Origin: Pelosinus fermentans
GTDB lineage: Bacteria; Bacillota; Negativicutes; DSM-13327
Assembly: GCA_002434245.1 (NCBI GenBank)
Contig: DJJR01000039.1
Span: 14,870-78,869 of the forward strand
Direction of reading: 5' to 3'
DNA: 64,000 nt
Below the pieces are notes generated by a model that saw only the letters and a list, made by a program, of their open reading frames with translations, searched no databases and was not told where the DNA came from. Below, piece after piece: positions 26,469 through 36,831 of the stretch. The position numbers were made by a program, and so were the translations under genes. Every line of letters begins with the position of its first letter. Positions within the stretch are counted from its first letter, which is position 1.

Positions 26469-26510
26469 TTATTTCAATGGTCAACTTTTAGTTGGCCATT
26501 GAAATAATAA
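26469..26510 (+). terminator. Intrinsic terminator after fliD
   Basis: Long stem TTATTTCAATGGTCAAC / GTTGGCCATTGAAATAA with a five-base loop. Confidence 0.85.
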
Positions 26511-26554
26511 AAAATGTTCACTACTGTCTAGTTGTGTCAACTTTGGAGGAACAT

Positions 26555-26788
26555 ATGTGTAATTATTTACATGAAGAATTGCTCAAGCTGCTAATCCAAC
26601 ACGAAACATCGTATGCTAAGCCCCTGAATTCCCAAAAAATTGGTGAAATATTAAAAGTAACACCATCCTATATTCGAAGCCAAGTGTCTCAATTGGCTAA
26701 GATAAGACGAGTAGGAGTGCGAAGAGGGAATGGTGGTGGTTATTACTTAATAAAAGAGGAGATACCGCAAAATGGAACTAGTGAGTGA
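26555..26788 (+). CDS. Small winged-helix DNA-binding protein
   Basis: 77 residues from the ATG at 26555 with GGAGG upstream; the longer frame begins inside the fliD terminator. It has a single helix-turn-helix with wing: LNSQKIGEILKVTPSYIRSQ then RRVGVRRGNGGGYYL, much like the DNA-binding half of Rrf2 regulators but without a sensor part. It opens the glycosylation unit, so it may control it. The next gene overlaps its end by 17 bases. Confidence 0.75.
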   Translation: MCNYLHEELLKLLIQHETSYAKPLNSQKIGEILKVTPSYIRSQVSQLAKIRRVGVRRGNGGGYYLIKEEIPQNGTSE

Positions 26789-27203
26789 AAATAAAAGACA
26801 ATTTGATGAATTAGGTACAGTGTTAATGAACATGAAAGATTATTTGCATAACCTTGAACTAGGCTGCCAAGAGCTGTCGGTTGGATTTTATGGAGCGAAT
26901 AAATCGCAAGCAATAGAAAGTTTGACTCAAGTTATGGAAGGTTTAAATTACTATCAAAAATTATTGAAGTCGGCAATATTTTTATTAAAAATAGATTTTT
27001 CTGAAAGTCTACATGAAGAGGTATCTATAGCCGTATTATTTGATCGTTTTGGTAAGATTTTTGCTAGTATTCTGGAAACGACAGAAAATGAAGATTTTTC
27101 ATTATTGACGGATATCATAGAATATGATTTGATCCCTGCTATTTCTACTTCTCAAGAAGTGCTAGGGATCGTGCAGGGACGATATGAGGAAAGGGTTATA
27201 TAA
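26772..27203 (+). CDS. Helical protein of unknown function ahead of the Maf gene
   Basis: 143 residues, all-helical by pattern (FDELGTVLMNMKDYLHNLEL, ESLTQVMEGLNYYQKLLKSA), acidic, no signal peptide. It overlaps the upstream regulator gene and ends 3 bases before the Maf gene, so all three are translationally linked. No family recognised. It may be an accessory protein for flagellin glycosylation. Confidence 0.75.
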   Translation: MELVSENKRQFDELGTVLMNMKDYLHNLELGCQELSVGFYGANKSQAIESLTQVMEGLNYYQKLLKSAIFLLKIDFSESLHEEVSIAVLFDRFGKIFASILETTENEDFSLLTDIIEYDLIPAISTSQEVLGIVQGRYEERVI

Positions 27204-27206
27204 ATT

Positions 27207-29063
27207 GTGATAAAAGAGATGCCAAATATATGGGAAGATAAAAATTGGGCTGCCTATAAAGAGCGTTATAATATTGATAAATTTGAGTCGAAAGCTAATC
27301 AAAGGCAAATTGAAATTATGATTAGTCGTGTAGAGTTACCGACTATAAGAGTTAAATCATCAAATGATAAATGGGTTTTTTTGCATAGCTCTGTTGATCC
27401 AGTAAAAGAAGCCAAGAAAATTGCAGATACTGTTTCTGGTGATCCAGGTAAGGTGATTGTAGTTTTCGGATTTGCATTAGGTTACTTGGTAGAGGCATTG
27501 CTAGAAACCGTAGATGAAAGAAATCCTTTATTTGTCATTGAACCTGATCGTGATTTATTTTGTGCAGCAATGGTTGCCAGAGATTTACGCCATCTTATCT
27601 CTTCTGAGCGAATTTATATTGTTCCAAGCGATTCAGCTGCACAAATTAAAGCTGATTTCTTTCTTGTGTATGATGCGGCTAAATATAAAGATATTGTTAT
27701 GACTGGATTAGTTGGGCATCAGACTGTATATGCTGATGTTTATGCTCATTCTGCGAAATATATTAAAGAAATTGTTAATGCCAAGCTACTTAATCTGGCA
27801 ACTATGATTAAAATGGGTTCATTATTTGAGTCGAATGCTTTATTGAATCTTGCAGATTATTGCACTCATCCTGGTGTAGCATCTCTATTTAATCGTTTAG
27901 AAGGCATACCGGTTATTATTGTGTCAGCAGGACCGTCCTTAAATAAAAATATTCATTTACTAAAAGAAGCAAAGGGAAAAGCTGCTATCTTTGTGGTGGG
28001 TACAGCCCTTAAGGCATTAGAAAAATGGGGAATTGAGCCAGATTTTATTTTTAGCATTGATCCTCAGCCACTGAATTATGAGCATTTTAAAGGCGTGAAA
28101 GTGGGAGGAGCCGCGTTAGTCTCTGAAATACAATCAAATCACTTGATTCTTGAAAATCACCAGGGACCTATCTTTGTATCAGGCGATGTAACCATATTGA
28201 GATGGTTTGGCGAGAGTATCGAAACCAAGGGGAAGATTGAAAGTGGAGGATCGGTGGCCAATAATGCCATGACAGCGGCTTATAAGATGGGGGCGAATCC
28301 CATTGTCTTGGTTGGACAGGATTTGGCGTATGCACGAGATGGACATTCTCATGCTTCTGGGACAAATTATGAGAAGAATATTTACTCTGGGGGTGAAAAT
28401 TACGCATATTTTCCTATAAAAGCCAATGATGGTGGAAAAATTCTTACAGATCGTTCTTTTTATCAATTCCTTACTTTCTTTGAAAATTGGATTGAAAAAT
28501 ATCCTGAACGTGAGTATATAAATGCTACGGAAGGCGGAGCATTTATCCAAGGTACAACTGTTATGACCTTACAAGAGGTTCTTCACCAATATTGCCAGAA
28601 AGCAGTGGATGTACAGAAAGTCATTCAAGAAGCACAAGATGCATTTGAAGTACCCAGTTTGGAACCTGTATTGGAAAAACTGGAGATGCGCTTACGAGAC
28701 ACGAACAAAACCATTCTTGAGGCGAGAAATGCTATTAAACGTCTGAAACAATTAGAGAAAGCTTGTGAGGCTAGGCAGGCGAAAAAAATGCAGCAGCACT
28801 TAAAGGCTATTAATAAAATATATATAAAATTTGAAAATGATCCATATATTCGAGAAGTGGCAGAGCGATTTGCTCACCGTGATATTCATAATGTAATGTC
28901 TCGAACTCATGCGGCGGGGTATTCGGAAAAAGATGATTTCCATGCTGCCATCGCTGATTACACTATTTATTATGAGAAAGTTCTTAGTGGTTTAAAGGTG
29001 GTAGAGGATCTGCTTCATCAGTGTATTGAAAAATTTAGGGGGAAAATGTGCAATGGTCAATAA
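27207..29063 (+). CDS. Motility-associated factor (Maf) glycosyltransferase
   Basis: 618 residues from a GTG. It contains the DUF115/MAF_flag10 domain: VIIVSAGPSLNKNIHLLKEA near residue 233, FSIDPQPLNYEHF, SGGSVANNAMTAAYKMG and VLVGQDLAYARDGHSHASGT, the sialyltransferase-like nucleotide-sugar site. Maf proteins transfer nonulosonic acids such as pseudaminic acid onto flagellin. The gene overlaps fliS by 11 bases and lies directly ahead of the pse genes, which fits that job. The C-terminal 150 residues are helical. Confidence 0.9.
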   Translation: MIKEMPNIWEDKNWAAYKERYNIDKFESKANQRQIEIMISRVELPTIRVKSSNDKWVFLHSSVDPVKEAKKIADTVSGDPGKVIVVFGFALGYLVEALLETVDERNPLFVIEPDRDLFCAAMVARDLRHLISSERIYIVPSDSAAQIKADFFLVYDAAKYKDIVMTGLVGHQTVYADVYAHSAKYIKEIVNAKLLNLATMIKMGSLFESNALLNLADYCTHPGVASLFNRLEGIPVIIVSAGPSLNKNIHLLKEAKGKAAIFVVGTALKALEKWGIEPDFIFSIDPQPLNYEHFKGVKVGGAALVSEIQSNHLILENHQGPIFVSGDVTILRWFGESIETKGKIESGGSVANNAMTAAYKMGANPIVLVGQDLAYARDGHSHASGTNYEKNIYSGGENYAYFPIKANDGGKILTDRSFYQFLTFFENWIEKYPEREYINATEGGAFIQGTTVMTLQEVLHQYCQKAVDVQKVIQEAQDAFEVPSLEPVLEKLEMRLRDTNKTILEARNAIKRLKQLEKACEARQAKKMQQHLKAINKIYIKFENDPYIREVAERFAHRDIHNVMSRTHAAGYSEKDDFHAAIADYTIYYEKVLSGLKVVEDLLHQCIEKFRGKMCNGQ

Positions 29064-29439
29064 TCCTTATGATCACTATAAGCGTACGCAGATAGGAACA
29101 GCAAGTCAAGGGAGGCTAATTCTTATGCTCTATGAAGGAGCATTGAAGAATTTGCGTAGTGCTCAAAATAGTATTAACCACAAGGACATAAAGGGGGCTC
29201 ATAATATGTTGATGAGAACCCAGGATATTATTAGGGAACTAAATACCACATTAAACATGAATGCCGGTGAAATTTCGCAGAATCTCCGCAATTTATATTT
29301 ATATATGCTTCAACGCTTGGTTGAAGCTAATGTGTCTAAAGACAATGAGAAAATTGAAGAAGTAATTGACTTATTAAGCACATTAAAAGAAGCTTGGGAC
29401 ACCATCATTCTAAAAAATAAAGCAGTTATTACACCTTGA
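29053..29439 (+). CDS. fliS: Flagellin export chaperone FliS
   Basis: 128 residues from the ATG at 29053; GGGGGAAA upstream lies inside the Maf coding end. Typical FliS features are YDHYKRTQIGTASQGRLILM and LYEGALKNLRSA, then NLRNLYLYMLQRLVEANVSK. It keeps flagellin unfolded for secretion. In Maf systems glycosylation precedes export, so this coupling is sensible. Confidence 0.94.
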   Translation: MVNNPYDHYKRTQIGTASQGRLILMLYEGALKNLRSAQNSINHKDIKGAHNMLMRTQDIIRELNTTLNMNAGEISQNLRNLYLYMLQRLVEANVSKDNEKIEEVIDLLSTLKEAWDTIILKNKAVITP

Positions 29440-29452
29440 TGGAGGATTAAAA

Positions 29453-29839
29453 ATGCAATATAAAGAAAAAGAATTACATTTTATAAAACATTGTAATAAT
29501 TTATTGCGTTTATCGGCTAAGCAGTTAGTGGCGATTAAAGAGGAAAAATCAGATGTGATTAATGAATTAACCATACAAAAACAAATGATCATAGATGGTA
29601 TTTCCGATCTGCAAAAGGAGCTTGATATTAGTAACTGTCACTTAGATATTAAAGAAAAACTAAAGGCTACATTGGAAAAAGTCACTGCAATTGAAAATGA
29701 GAGTCAGCAAATAGTACGTGAACGTTGCGCAAGAATTAGTAAGCAAATGCTAGCCAATCGCAAAGAAATGAGTATTCAACAGGCATATGAAGAGGGGCCA
29801 TTTCAAGTTCAAGGAAACTTGTGTAATATAGAAAAATAA
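29453..29839 (+). CDS. FliT/FlgN-like flagellar chaperone
   Basis: 128 residues, helical coiled coil throughout (LLRLSAKQLVAIKEEKSDVI, ELTIQKQMIIDGISDLQKEL). Placed right after fliS, where fliT normally is. The sequence pattern (heptads, length, place) supports a FliD chaperone, but similarity within this family is always weak. Confidence 0.65.
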   Translation: MQYKEKELHFIKHCNNLLRLSAKQLVAIKEEKSDVINELTIQKQMIIDGISDLQKELDISNCHLDIKEKLKATLEKVTAIENESQQIVRERCARISKQMLANRKEMSIQQAYEEGPFQVQGNLCNIEK

Positions 29840-30844
<1,005 letters not shown>

Positions 30845-30845
30845 C

Positions 30846-32009
30846 ATGAAGACGATACCATACGGTAGACAAGATATTAGTCAAGTTGATATTCAAGCTG
30901 TCGTTAATGTATTACAGTCTGATTGGTTGACACAAGGACCAGCCATCGAGCAGTTTGAAAAAAAAACAGCTGAATATTGTGGCGTCCAATATGCTGTAGC
31001 AGTAAACAGTGCTACTTCTGCATTACATATTGCCTGCATGGCAGCTGGTCTAGGGCAAGGTGATATATTATGGACATCGCCTAACACTTTTGTTGCATCT
31101 GCTAATTGTGGTCGCTACTGTGGCGCCGTTATTGATTTTGTTGATATTGATTTTCGTACTTATAATATGAGCGTGGAAAAGTTGGAACAAAAATTAGTAA
31201 AAGCTAAAACCGATGGCAAACTACCTAAAGTAGTTGTTCCAGTACATTTTTCAGGACAGTCTTGTGAAATGGATCGAATTTCTGAGTTAGCAAAAGAGTA
31301 TGGTTTTCTTGTTATCGAAGATGCATCCCATGCTATCGGTGGTAGGTATAAAGATCAAAAGGTTGGTTCTTGTATCCACTCAGATATGACGGTGTTTAGT
31401 TTTCATCCGGTTAAAATTATTACCACTGCTGAAGGTGGTATGGTGCTGACAAATAATTCGAAGCTATATGAAAAACTTATCCAATTTCGTAGTCATGGTA
31501 TCACTAGAAATCCAGAATTGATGACTGAGGAAGTGCATGGACCGTGGTATTATCAGCAGATTGATTTAGGTTATAATTATAGGATGACAGATATACAGGC
31601 AGCTTTAGGACTTAGCCAAATGGATCGTTTGGATGAATTCGTAGCAAGACGGCAGGCTATAGCTAAAAAGTATAATGAAGAATTACAAGGTTTGCCACTC
31701 ATATTGCCATGGCAGCATCCAGATACCTATTCAGCATATCATTTATATGTAATTTGCTTAGAAGAAGATAAAATAACAAAAACTCATAAACAGGTATTTG
31801 AAGAATTACGCCAAGCAGGAATTGGTGTGAATCTACACTATATACCTGTACATACTCAGCCGTATTATCGCCATTTGGGCTTTGAATGGGGTGATTTCCC
31901 TGTCAGTGAATACTATTATTTCACTGCAATCAGTATCCCCATGTATTCAGCTATGACAGAAGAAGAACAGGATAAAGTCATTCATACGATAAAAGAGGTT
32001 TTATCATGA
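30846..32009 (+). CDS. pseC: UDP-4-amino-4,6-dideoxy-L-altrosamine transaminase, PseC
   Basis: 387 residues, DegT/DnrJ/EryC1 aminotransferase. The PLP lysine sits in VFSFHPVKIITTAEGGMV near residue 190; the conserved start QDISQVDIQAVVNVLQSDWL and the ASHAIGGRYKDQKVG loop are present. It adds the 4-amino group to the PseB product using glutamate. Its stop overlaps the start of the next gene by four bases. Confidence 0.94.
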   Translation: MKTIPYGRQDISQVDIQAVVNVLQSDWLTQGPAIEQFEKKTAEYCGVQYAVAVNSATSALHIACMAAGLGQGDILWTSPNTFVASANCGRYCGAVIDFVDIDFRTYNMSVEKLEQKLVKAKTDGKLPKVVVPVHFSGQSCEMDRISELAKEYGFLVIEDASHAIGGRYKDQKVGSCIHSDMTVFSFHPVKIITTAEGGMVLTNNSKLYEKLIQFRSHGITRNPELMTEEVHGPWYYQQIDLGYNYRMTDIQAALGLSQMDRLDEFVARRQAIAKKYNEELQGLPLILPWQHPDTYSAYHLYVICLEEDKITKTHKQVFEELRQAGIGVNLHYIPVHTQPYYRHLGFEWGDFPVSEYYYFTAISIPMYSAMTEEEQDKVIHTIKEVLS

Positions 32010-32743
32010 AAACTGTAATTATCGTACAGGCAAGAATGACGTCAACTCGTCTTCCGGGGAAAGTTCTAAAGGCTGTTTTAGGTAAACCCTTATTAGAGTA
32101 TCAAATTGAACGACTTAGACGTATAGAATCAGCAGATGAGATTGTGATTGCCACAACTACCAATGATACGGACCAGCCGATTATTGACTTATGCAACCGG
32201 CTTAATCAGCCGTATTTTCGCGGCTCGGAAGAAGATGTTTTAGCCAGATATTATGGAGCAGCTATAGAGCATAGGGCAGATGCCATTGTGCGCATCACGT
32301 CAGATTGCCCAGTAATTGATCCGGGGGTTATTAATAGTATTATTGGTTTCTATATTGAGAATAAAGATCAATATGATTATGTTTCTAATAGTTTAAAGCG
32401 AACTTACCCTAGGGGGATGGATACTGAGGTTTTTAGTTTTCATTGTTTGCATGAGAGTTTTAAAGAAGCCCAAGCAGTCCCTGAACGAGAACATGTGACG
32501 CCTTTTATTTACAATAACCCATCTCGCTTTCGTCTGGCCAATATTTCGCACATAGAAGATCAAAGCAAATATCGTTGGACAGTTGATACTCCTGAAGATT
32601 ACGAATTAATAAGAAGGATTATTGAAAATTTATATCCACTAAACCATAAATTTACATTAGAGGATATATTACAATTATTTCAAAAGAATCCAGGGTGGTT
32701 TTTGATCAATAGTCATGTTGAGCAAAAAATATATGGAAAGTAG
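32006..32743 (+). CDS. Cytidylyltransferase-type protein (SpsF/PseF-like)
   Basis: 245 residues. The nucleotidyltransferase start IIVQARMTSTRLPGKVL is followed by RITSDCPVIDPGVI and GMDTEVFSF. This is the SpsF branch of the CMP-sugar synthetase family. In pse clusters of Firmicutes it takes the place of PseF, which activates pseudaminic acid with CMP; that assignment is by context. It overlaps pseC (ATGA). Confidence 0.87.
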   Translation: MKTVIIVQARMTSTRLPGKVLKAVLGKPLLEYQIERLRRIESADEIVIATTTNDTDQPIIDLCNRLNQPYFRGSEEDVLARYYGAAIEHRADAIVRITSDCPVIDPGVINSIIGFYIENKDQYDYVSNSLKRTYPRGMDTEVFSFHCLHESFKEAQAVPEREHVTPFIYNNPSRFRLANISHIEDQSKYRWTVDTPEDYELIRRIIENLYPLNHKFTLEDILQLFQKNPGWFLINSHVEQKIYGK

Positions 32744-32775
32744 TTGGCTTACATCAAAAGAATAGGGTGGATGCT

Positions 32776-33867
32776 GTGCATATTATTATCAGAACAGATG
32801 CTTCCGTTAAAATTGGGTCTGGTCACATTATGCGGTGTCTGACACTTGCCGATGCCTTAGCTGCGAAAGGCGCGAAGATTGTATTCGTGTGCCGTGAACT
32901 GCCTGGCAATATGTGTGATTTTATCATGAAGAAAGGTTATACAGTTTGGCGGATGCCTTATCACAACGGTTATAACGCAGATGTGACATGGTCAAGGGTG
33001 GAAAGTTTAATTGATGCACAAGAAACAATAGAAATATTAAAACAAAAATGCGAGAAATTTGACTGGCTGATAGCTGATCATTATGGCATCGAACGGGAGT
33101 GGGAAACCGCAATGCGACCATATAGTAAGCAAGTTATGGTTATTGATGATTTGGCCAACAGGGAACATGATTGCGACGTTATTTTAGATCAAAATTTATA
33201 TATAGGAATGGAATCACGTTATGATTCATTAATACCTTCCGAGTGTAAGACGTTTTTGGGACCAGAGTATGTATTACTTAGACCGGAATTTATTAGAGAA
33301 TATTTTAACGGGTGTATTAAAAGAAGAACCGGAGATATACATAATATTCTAATATTTTTTGGCGGCAGTGATGCGACCAATGAAACGAAAAAGGCACTGG
33401 AAGCAATAGTTGCTATAAACAACCCTAATATTTGCACAAATGTAGTTATCGGGTCTTCTAATATTTATAAGGATGAAATAAAAAAAAGTTGCAGAGAAAT
33501 TAGGAATTGTTTTTGCCATTGTCAAGTTAACAATATGGCGCAATTAATGTCAGAAGCAGATTTAGCAATTGGCGCTGGAGGTACTACAACTTGGGAGCGC
33601 TGCTTTTTAGGTCTGCCGGCAATTACAGTTTGCATTGCGGGAAACCAAAGAGAACTTCTTCATACTGTGGAAAAAAAGCATGCTATATTAAATCTTGGTT
33701 GGTATAAGAACGTTACAAATAAAGATATACAAAATAGTATTCAGTATCTCTTGAACAATAAAATAGTAGTACAAAATATGAGTATTCAAGCTTCTGATAT
33801 TATGGGTAATTCCTTTGCAAAACAGCAAGAGGTATTACAAGCTTTGATGGGAGATCAATATGTTTAA
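32776..33867 (+). CDS. pseG: UDP-2,4-diacetamido-2,4,6-trideoxy-L-altropyranose hydrolase, PseG
   Basis: 363 residues from the GTG at 32776, five bases after AGGGTGG; a GTG at 32767 is the alternative. GT-B-like fold: IIRTDASVKIGSGHIMRCLT with the catalytic His region at the N-terminus, IADHYGIEREWE, ILIFFGGSDATNET, and GAGGTTTWERCFLGLPAIT. It removes UDP from the fully acetylated sugar. It overlaps the next gene by 8 bases. Confidence 0.92.
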   Translation: MHIIIRTDASVKIGSGHIMRCLTLADALAAKGAKIVFVCRELPGNMCDFIMKKGYTVWRMPYHNGYNADVTWSRVESLIDAQETIEILKQKCEKFDWLIADHYGIEREWETAMRPYSKQVMVIDDLANREHDCDVILDQNLYIGMESRYDSLIPSECKTFLGPEYVLLRPEFIREYFNGCIKRRTGDIHNILIFFGGSDATNETKKALEAIVAINNPNICTNVVIGSSNIYKDEIKKSCREIRNCFCHCQVNNMAQLMSEADLAIGAGGTTTWERCFLGLPAITVCIAGNQRELLHTVEKKHAILNLGWYKNVTNKDIQNSIQYLLNNKIVVQNMSIQASDIMGNSFAKQQEVLQALMGDQYV

Positions 33868-34417
33868 CAAGGCAGATTTTTCATTAAGAAAAATAACAGA
33901 AAATGATTTGAAAGGGGTTTTAAAGTGGCGAAATTCTGATCATATTCGCAATAATATGTTTTCCGATCATATGATTACTTTAGAGGAACATTATAAATGG
34001 TTTAATAAAATAAAAGAAGATAATTGCAATCTTCATTTGATATTTGAAAAACAATCCGTTTCTGTTGGCATGACATATTTCACAGATTTTGATATTTCTA
34101 ATCAAGTATGTAACTGGGGATTCTACTTGGGAGAAACAAGTTTGCCAAGAGGAATGGGGACAGTATTGGGGTTTTTATCACTTGAATATTCATTTGAAAT
34201 CCTTGGCATAGAAAAACTGTGTGGAGAAGTTCTAGGATTTAATATACCTAGTATAAAGCTATTCCAAAGACTTGGCTTTAAAGAAAGTAGTGTACGTCAG
34301 CATGTATATAAAAGTCACTCCTATCAAGATGTTGTGTTGTTTGAAATGTTGAAAGAAGAGTGGAAACAGCATAAAAGGAGAGTCTTTAGTGAGATATTTT
34401 ATAATACGGGAGAGTAG
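33860..34417 (+). CDS. pseH: GNAT acetyltransferase, PseH-like
   Basis: 185 residues. GNAT fold: LRKITENDLKGVLKWRNSDH at the start and GFYLGETSLPRGMGTVLGFL near the acetyl-CoA loop, then FNIPSIKLFQRLGFKE. PseH acetylates the 4-amino group made by PseC. The order B-C-F-G-H matches other Pse clusters. Confidence 0.9.
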   Translation: MFNKADFSLRKITENDLKGVLKWRNSDHIRNNMFSDHMITLEEHYKWFNKIKEDNCNLHLIFEKQSVSVGMTYFTDFDISNQVCNWGFYLGETSLPRGMGTVLGFLSLEYSFEILGIEKLCGEVLGFNIPSIKLFQRLGFKESSVRQHVYKSHSYQDVVLFEMLKEEWKQHKRRVFSEIFYNTGE

Positions 34418-34422
34418 TACAT

Positions 34423-35121
34423 ATGAGGTGCGTGATTGCCAGTAGTAATATCCTGTACAATGACATTTCAGGCAATTTAAAAGAAATCTATAATGACTTC
34501 GAATTTATTTTAATAGATAAAAAAGAGGATCTAACTTTTGATAATTTGGATATAATTGACCCTAACTATATCTTTTTTCCACATTGGTCTTATCTGATTC
34601 CAGAAAATATCTTTATGAATTTTCAATGTGTTATCTTTCATATGACTGATGTTCCATTCGGTAGAGGTGGTAGTCCCTTACAAAACTTAATTGCACGAGG
34701 AATATATGAAACCCAAATAACTGCGTTAAAGTGTGAAATGGGAATTGATTCAGGACCAGTCTATATGAAAATGCCATTATCTCTATATGGAACAGCAGAA
34801 GAAATATTTTTGAGATCAAAGCCCATTATTGAGAAAATGATAATACATATTATAGACAATAAGCCATTTCCATCTCCACAAGACGGTGAAAGTGTATTTT
34901 TTCCTCGACGTAAGCCAGGGGAAAGCAATATGGAAAATTTAACTGAAATTGAGCAAGTTTATGATTACATTCGTATGCTTGATGCTGAAGGATATCCAAA
35001 AGCTTATTTTGAAACAAAAAATATGAGATTGGAATTCGAAAGAGTGTCACTTAAGAATGGATATTTAGTGGCAGATGTAAAAATTAAAAAAAAGCAATCT
35101 GGCAATATGTTAAGATCCTAA
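34423..35121 (+). CDS. Formyltransferase-family protein in the pseudaminic acid operon
   Basis: 232 residues. It has the methionyl-tRNA formyltransferase-like core: NYIFFPHWSYLIPENIF, then CVIFHMTDVPFGRGGSPLQN, where the His, the Gly loop and the Asn are the folate-side motif, and EMGIDSGPVY. The C-terminal 70 residues are helical. It most likely moves a formyl group from 10-formyl-tetrahydrofolate to an amino sugar. With the deacetylase gene past the IS element, it suggests a formylated pseudaminic acid variant. Confidence 0.8.
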   Translation: MRCVIASSNILYNDISGNLKEIYNDFEFILIDKKEDLTFDNLDIIDPNYIFFPHWSYLIPENIFMNFQCVIFHMTDVPFGRGGSPLQNLIARGIYETQITALKCEMGIDSGPVYMKMPLSLYGTAEEIFLRSKPIIEKMIIHIIDNKPFPSPQDGESVFFPRRKPGESNMENLTEIEQVYDYIRMLDAEGYPKAYFETKNMRLEFERVSLKNGYLVADVKIKKKQSGNMLRS

Positions 35122-35199
35122 AAAATGGAAAATAAAAAGATTTCTTTAAAAAAGGGTATAAGAAATAAGCCTTCCTCTTAGCTCAAAAGAAAAAGGATA

Positions 35200-36505
35200 A
35201 AAATGTAAATTTTGAAATTTGGTTTACTCGATTTGCCGAGTGAACCTGAGATTGTCCAGCAACCAAAAATCATGCGAATGAGTTTACGAGATGTAAGTCG
35301 AGTGCTCGTTTGTTTTGATGAGTTTTTACCTCATCAAATTTCTTGTGATAAAAGGTTTCATATTCTGGGATGTGATGTCTTACGCTATTGGCAGCTTTCA
35401 TCAGATAATAGCGAAGATATCGATTGCCTGAATTAGATAGTTTGGTATCATCGGCTTTAAAGTTGCCCGATTGGTTTTGCCGCCAAACAAGACCAGCATA
35501 CTTAGCAACCGCATCTTGGGAAGTAGAAACACTATCAATTTCAGAAAGGATGCCGTCAGCGAAAACGGGTCCAATCCCCAGAACGGATAAAAGGCATTGA
35601 TAGTCGTAGAATTAAGACCTTTTATCGTTTTTTCAATCGCCTTATCAATGGATTTAATTTCGGCTTCATAAGCGGAAATTAAAAGAAGAGGCTAGAGAAA
35701 TGGTTAAGGGTTCATACAGACACTGATCCAGGCGATAGGAATTTCTAGCTGCTGCTTTCCAAAGAGCAGCAATATGGTCAGGATTTGAAAAACAATTTTT
35801 CCCTTTTTGACAAAGGAAAGCAATCAGGAACTCAATGGGCATAGCCACAATCTCCTCGATGCTAAGAAATTCAGCTAAAACACAAGACGCTGTAGCCCCA
35901 TAATTCGTGGAAAAGGGACGCTCCTCATCGTCAAGAACGGTAAACTCACTAAATTTAAGAAACATATTGGAAGCCATGTAGGTTTTTTTACGAGTAAGAG
36001 ACTCCATAAGATGAAGCCGATGACGGGTTAAGCATTGTAAAACAAGAAATTGGCTACCTCGCTAAGGTTTAGTAGCAATTCTACCGACTCTAGCAAAGTC
36101 AGCGATGATAAAAGAATCAAGAGGATCAGTTTTATCCATAGCAATGAAAGACTTTCTGTAATTGGCGATCATCTTGGGATTGAGGCAATAAACATAAGGC
36201 TTAAAAGGTAAAAGTTGCTCACGAGAAGACAAAAAATTAGCAATATGAATGCTATAAATCGAAGTGGATTCCAGAGCAAAAATAACCGTTTTAAACTGAG
36301 GATTAGCAGTAAGAAAGTCATAAAACCGCTGAGCTATATCCAAAGCACTAGGGTGATTATTGAAAACCGAAAGGTAAGAAGTTTAGTTGAAGAAAAATCA
36401 AGAGCACAAACGACATTGGATTTAGAACTTACATCAATACCAACAAATAAAGTAGAAAGAAAATCTAATTTCTTATAAGATTCACCACCTTTCTGGCTAA
36501 AAAAT
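35200..36505 (-). pseudogene. Decayed IS110-family transposase
   Basis: Read on the minus strand, the pieces appear in order: the N-terminal DEDD block LFVGIDVSSKSNVVCALDF (about 36455-36400), FALESTSIYSIHIANFLSS and MDKTDPLDSFIIADFARVGR (36343-36062), the helical middle (36007-35666), then the Transposase_20 block VAKYAGLVWRQNQSGNFK and RYLRYYLMKAANSVRHHIPE (about 35500-35360). At least three frameshifts and one stop (at 36062) break it. The intact protein would have been about 410 residues. It lies in the middle of the pse operon. Confidence 0.85.
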
Positions 36506-36790
36506 AAGGAATTTACAAAGGGGTACCCCAATCTTATTCACTGACTGCAACCTCGCATAGTCAGCATTCACTTTTGAAAGTAATCTTACTGGAAAGCTTT
36601 CATCAAAGGACGCGACATCTGTGTAAGCAGTATTTGATGAATAAGTCAGGTGTCAAGCTTTTTAAGCGATAGCCTAAAGCTCCGCAAGGAGAGAAAGACG
36701 TAACCTTTGCTATCAATTCCATGAGAATATTTTAGCATTAAGGTATCCATTAATAAATTGACAAAAATAAAATATGCTTTGTAAACACAT
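36506..36790 (-). mobile_element. Noncoding end of the IS110-type element (possible bridge-RNA region)
   Basis: About 280 bases without a gene, upstream of the transposase start. IS110 elements of the main subgroup encode their bridge RNA in this position. The stretch contains mixed-composition structured sequence (36540-36720), unlike the AT-rich sequence beyond 36740. The exact element boundary is not visible. Confidence 0.45.
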
Positions 36791-36831
36791 TGATTTTTGT
36801 CTACAAAACATATTATACGAGGAGAACTAAA

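Noticed and set aside
26492..26554. Upstream extension of the winged-helix gene
   Set aside because: It starts inside the fliD terminator stem; the ATG at 26555 has a proper GGAGG.
36215..36478. Plus-strand open frame inside the IS remnant
   Set aside because: It is antisense to the transposase pieces, which have recognisable IS110 motifs on the minus strand.
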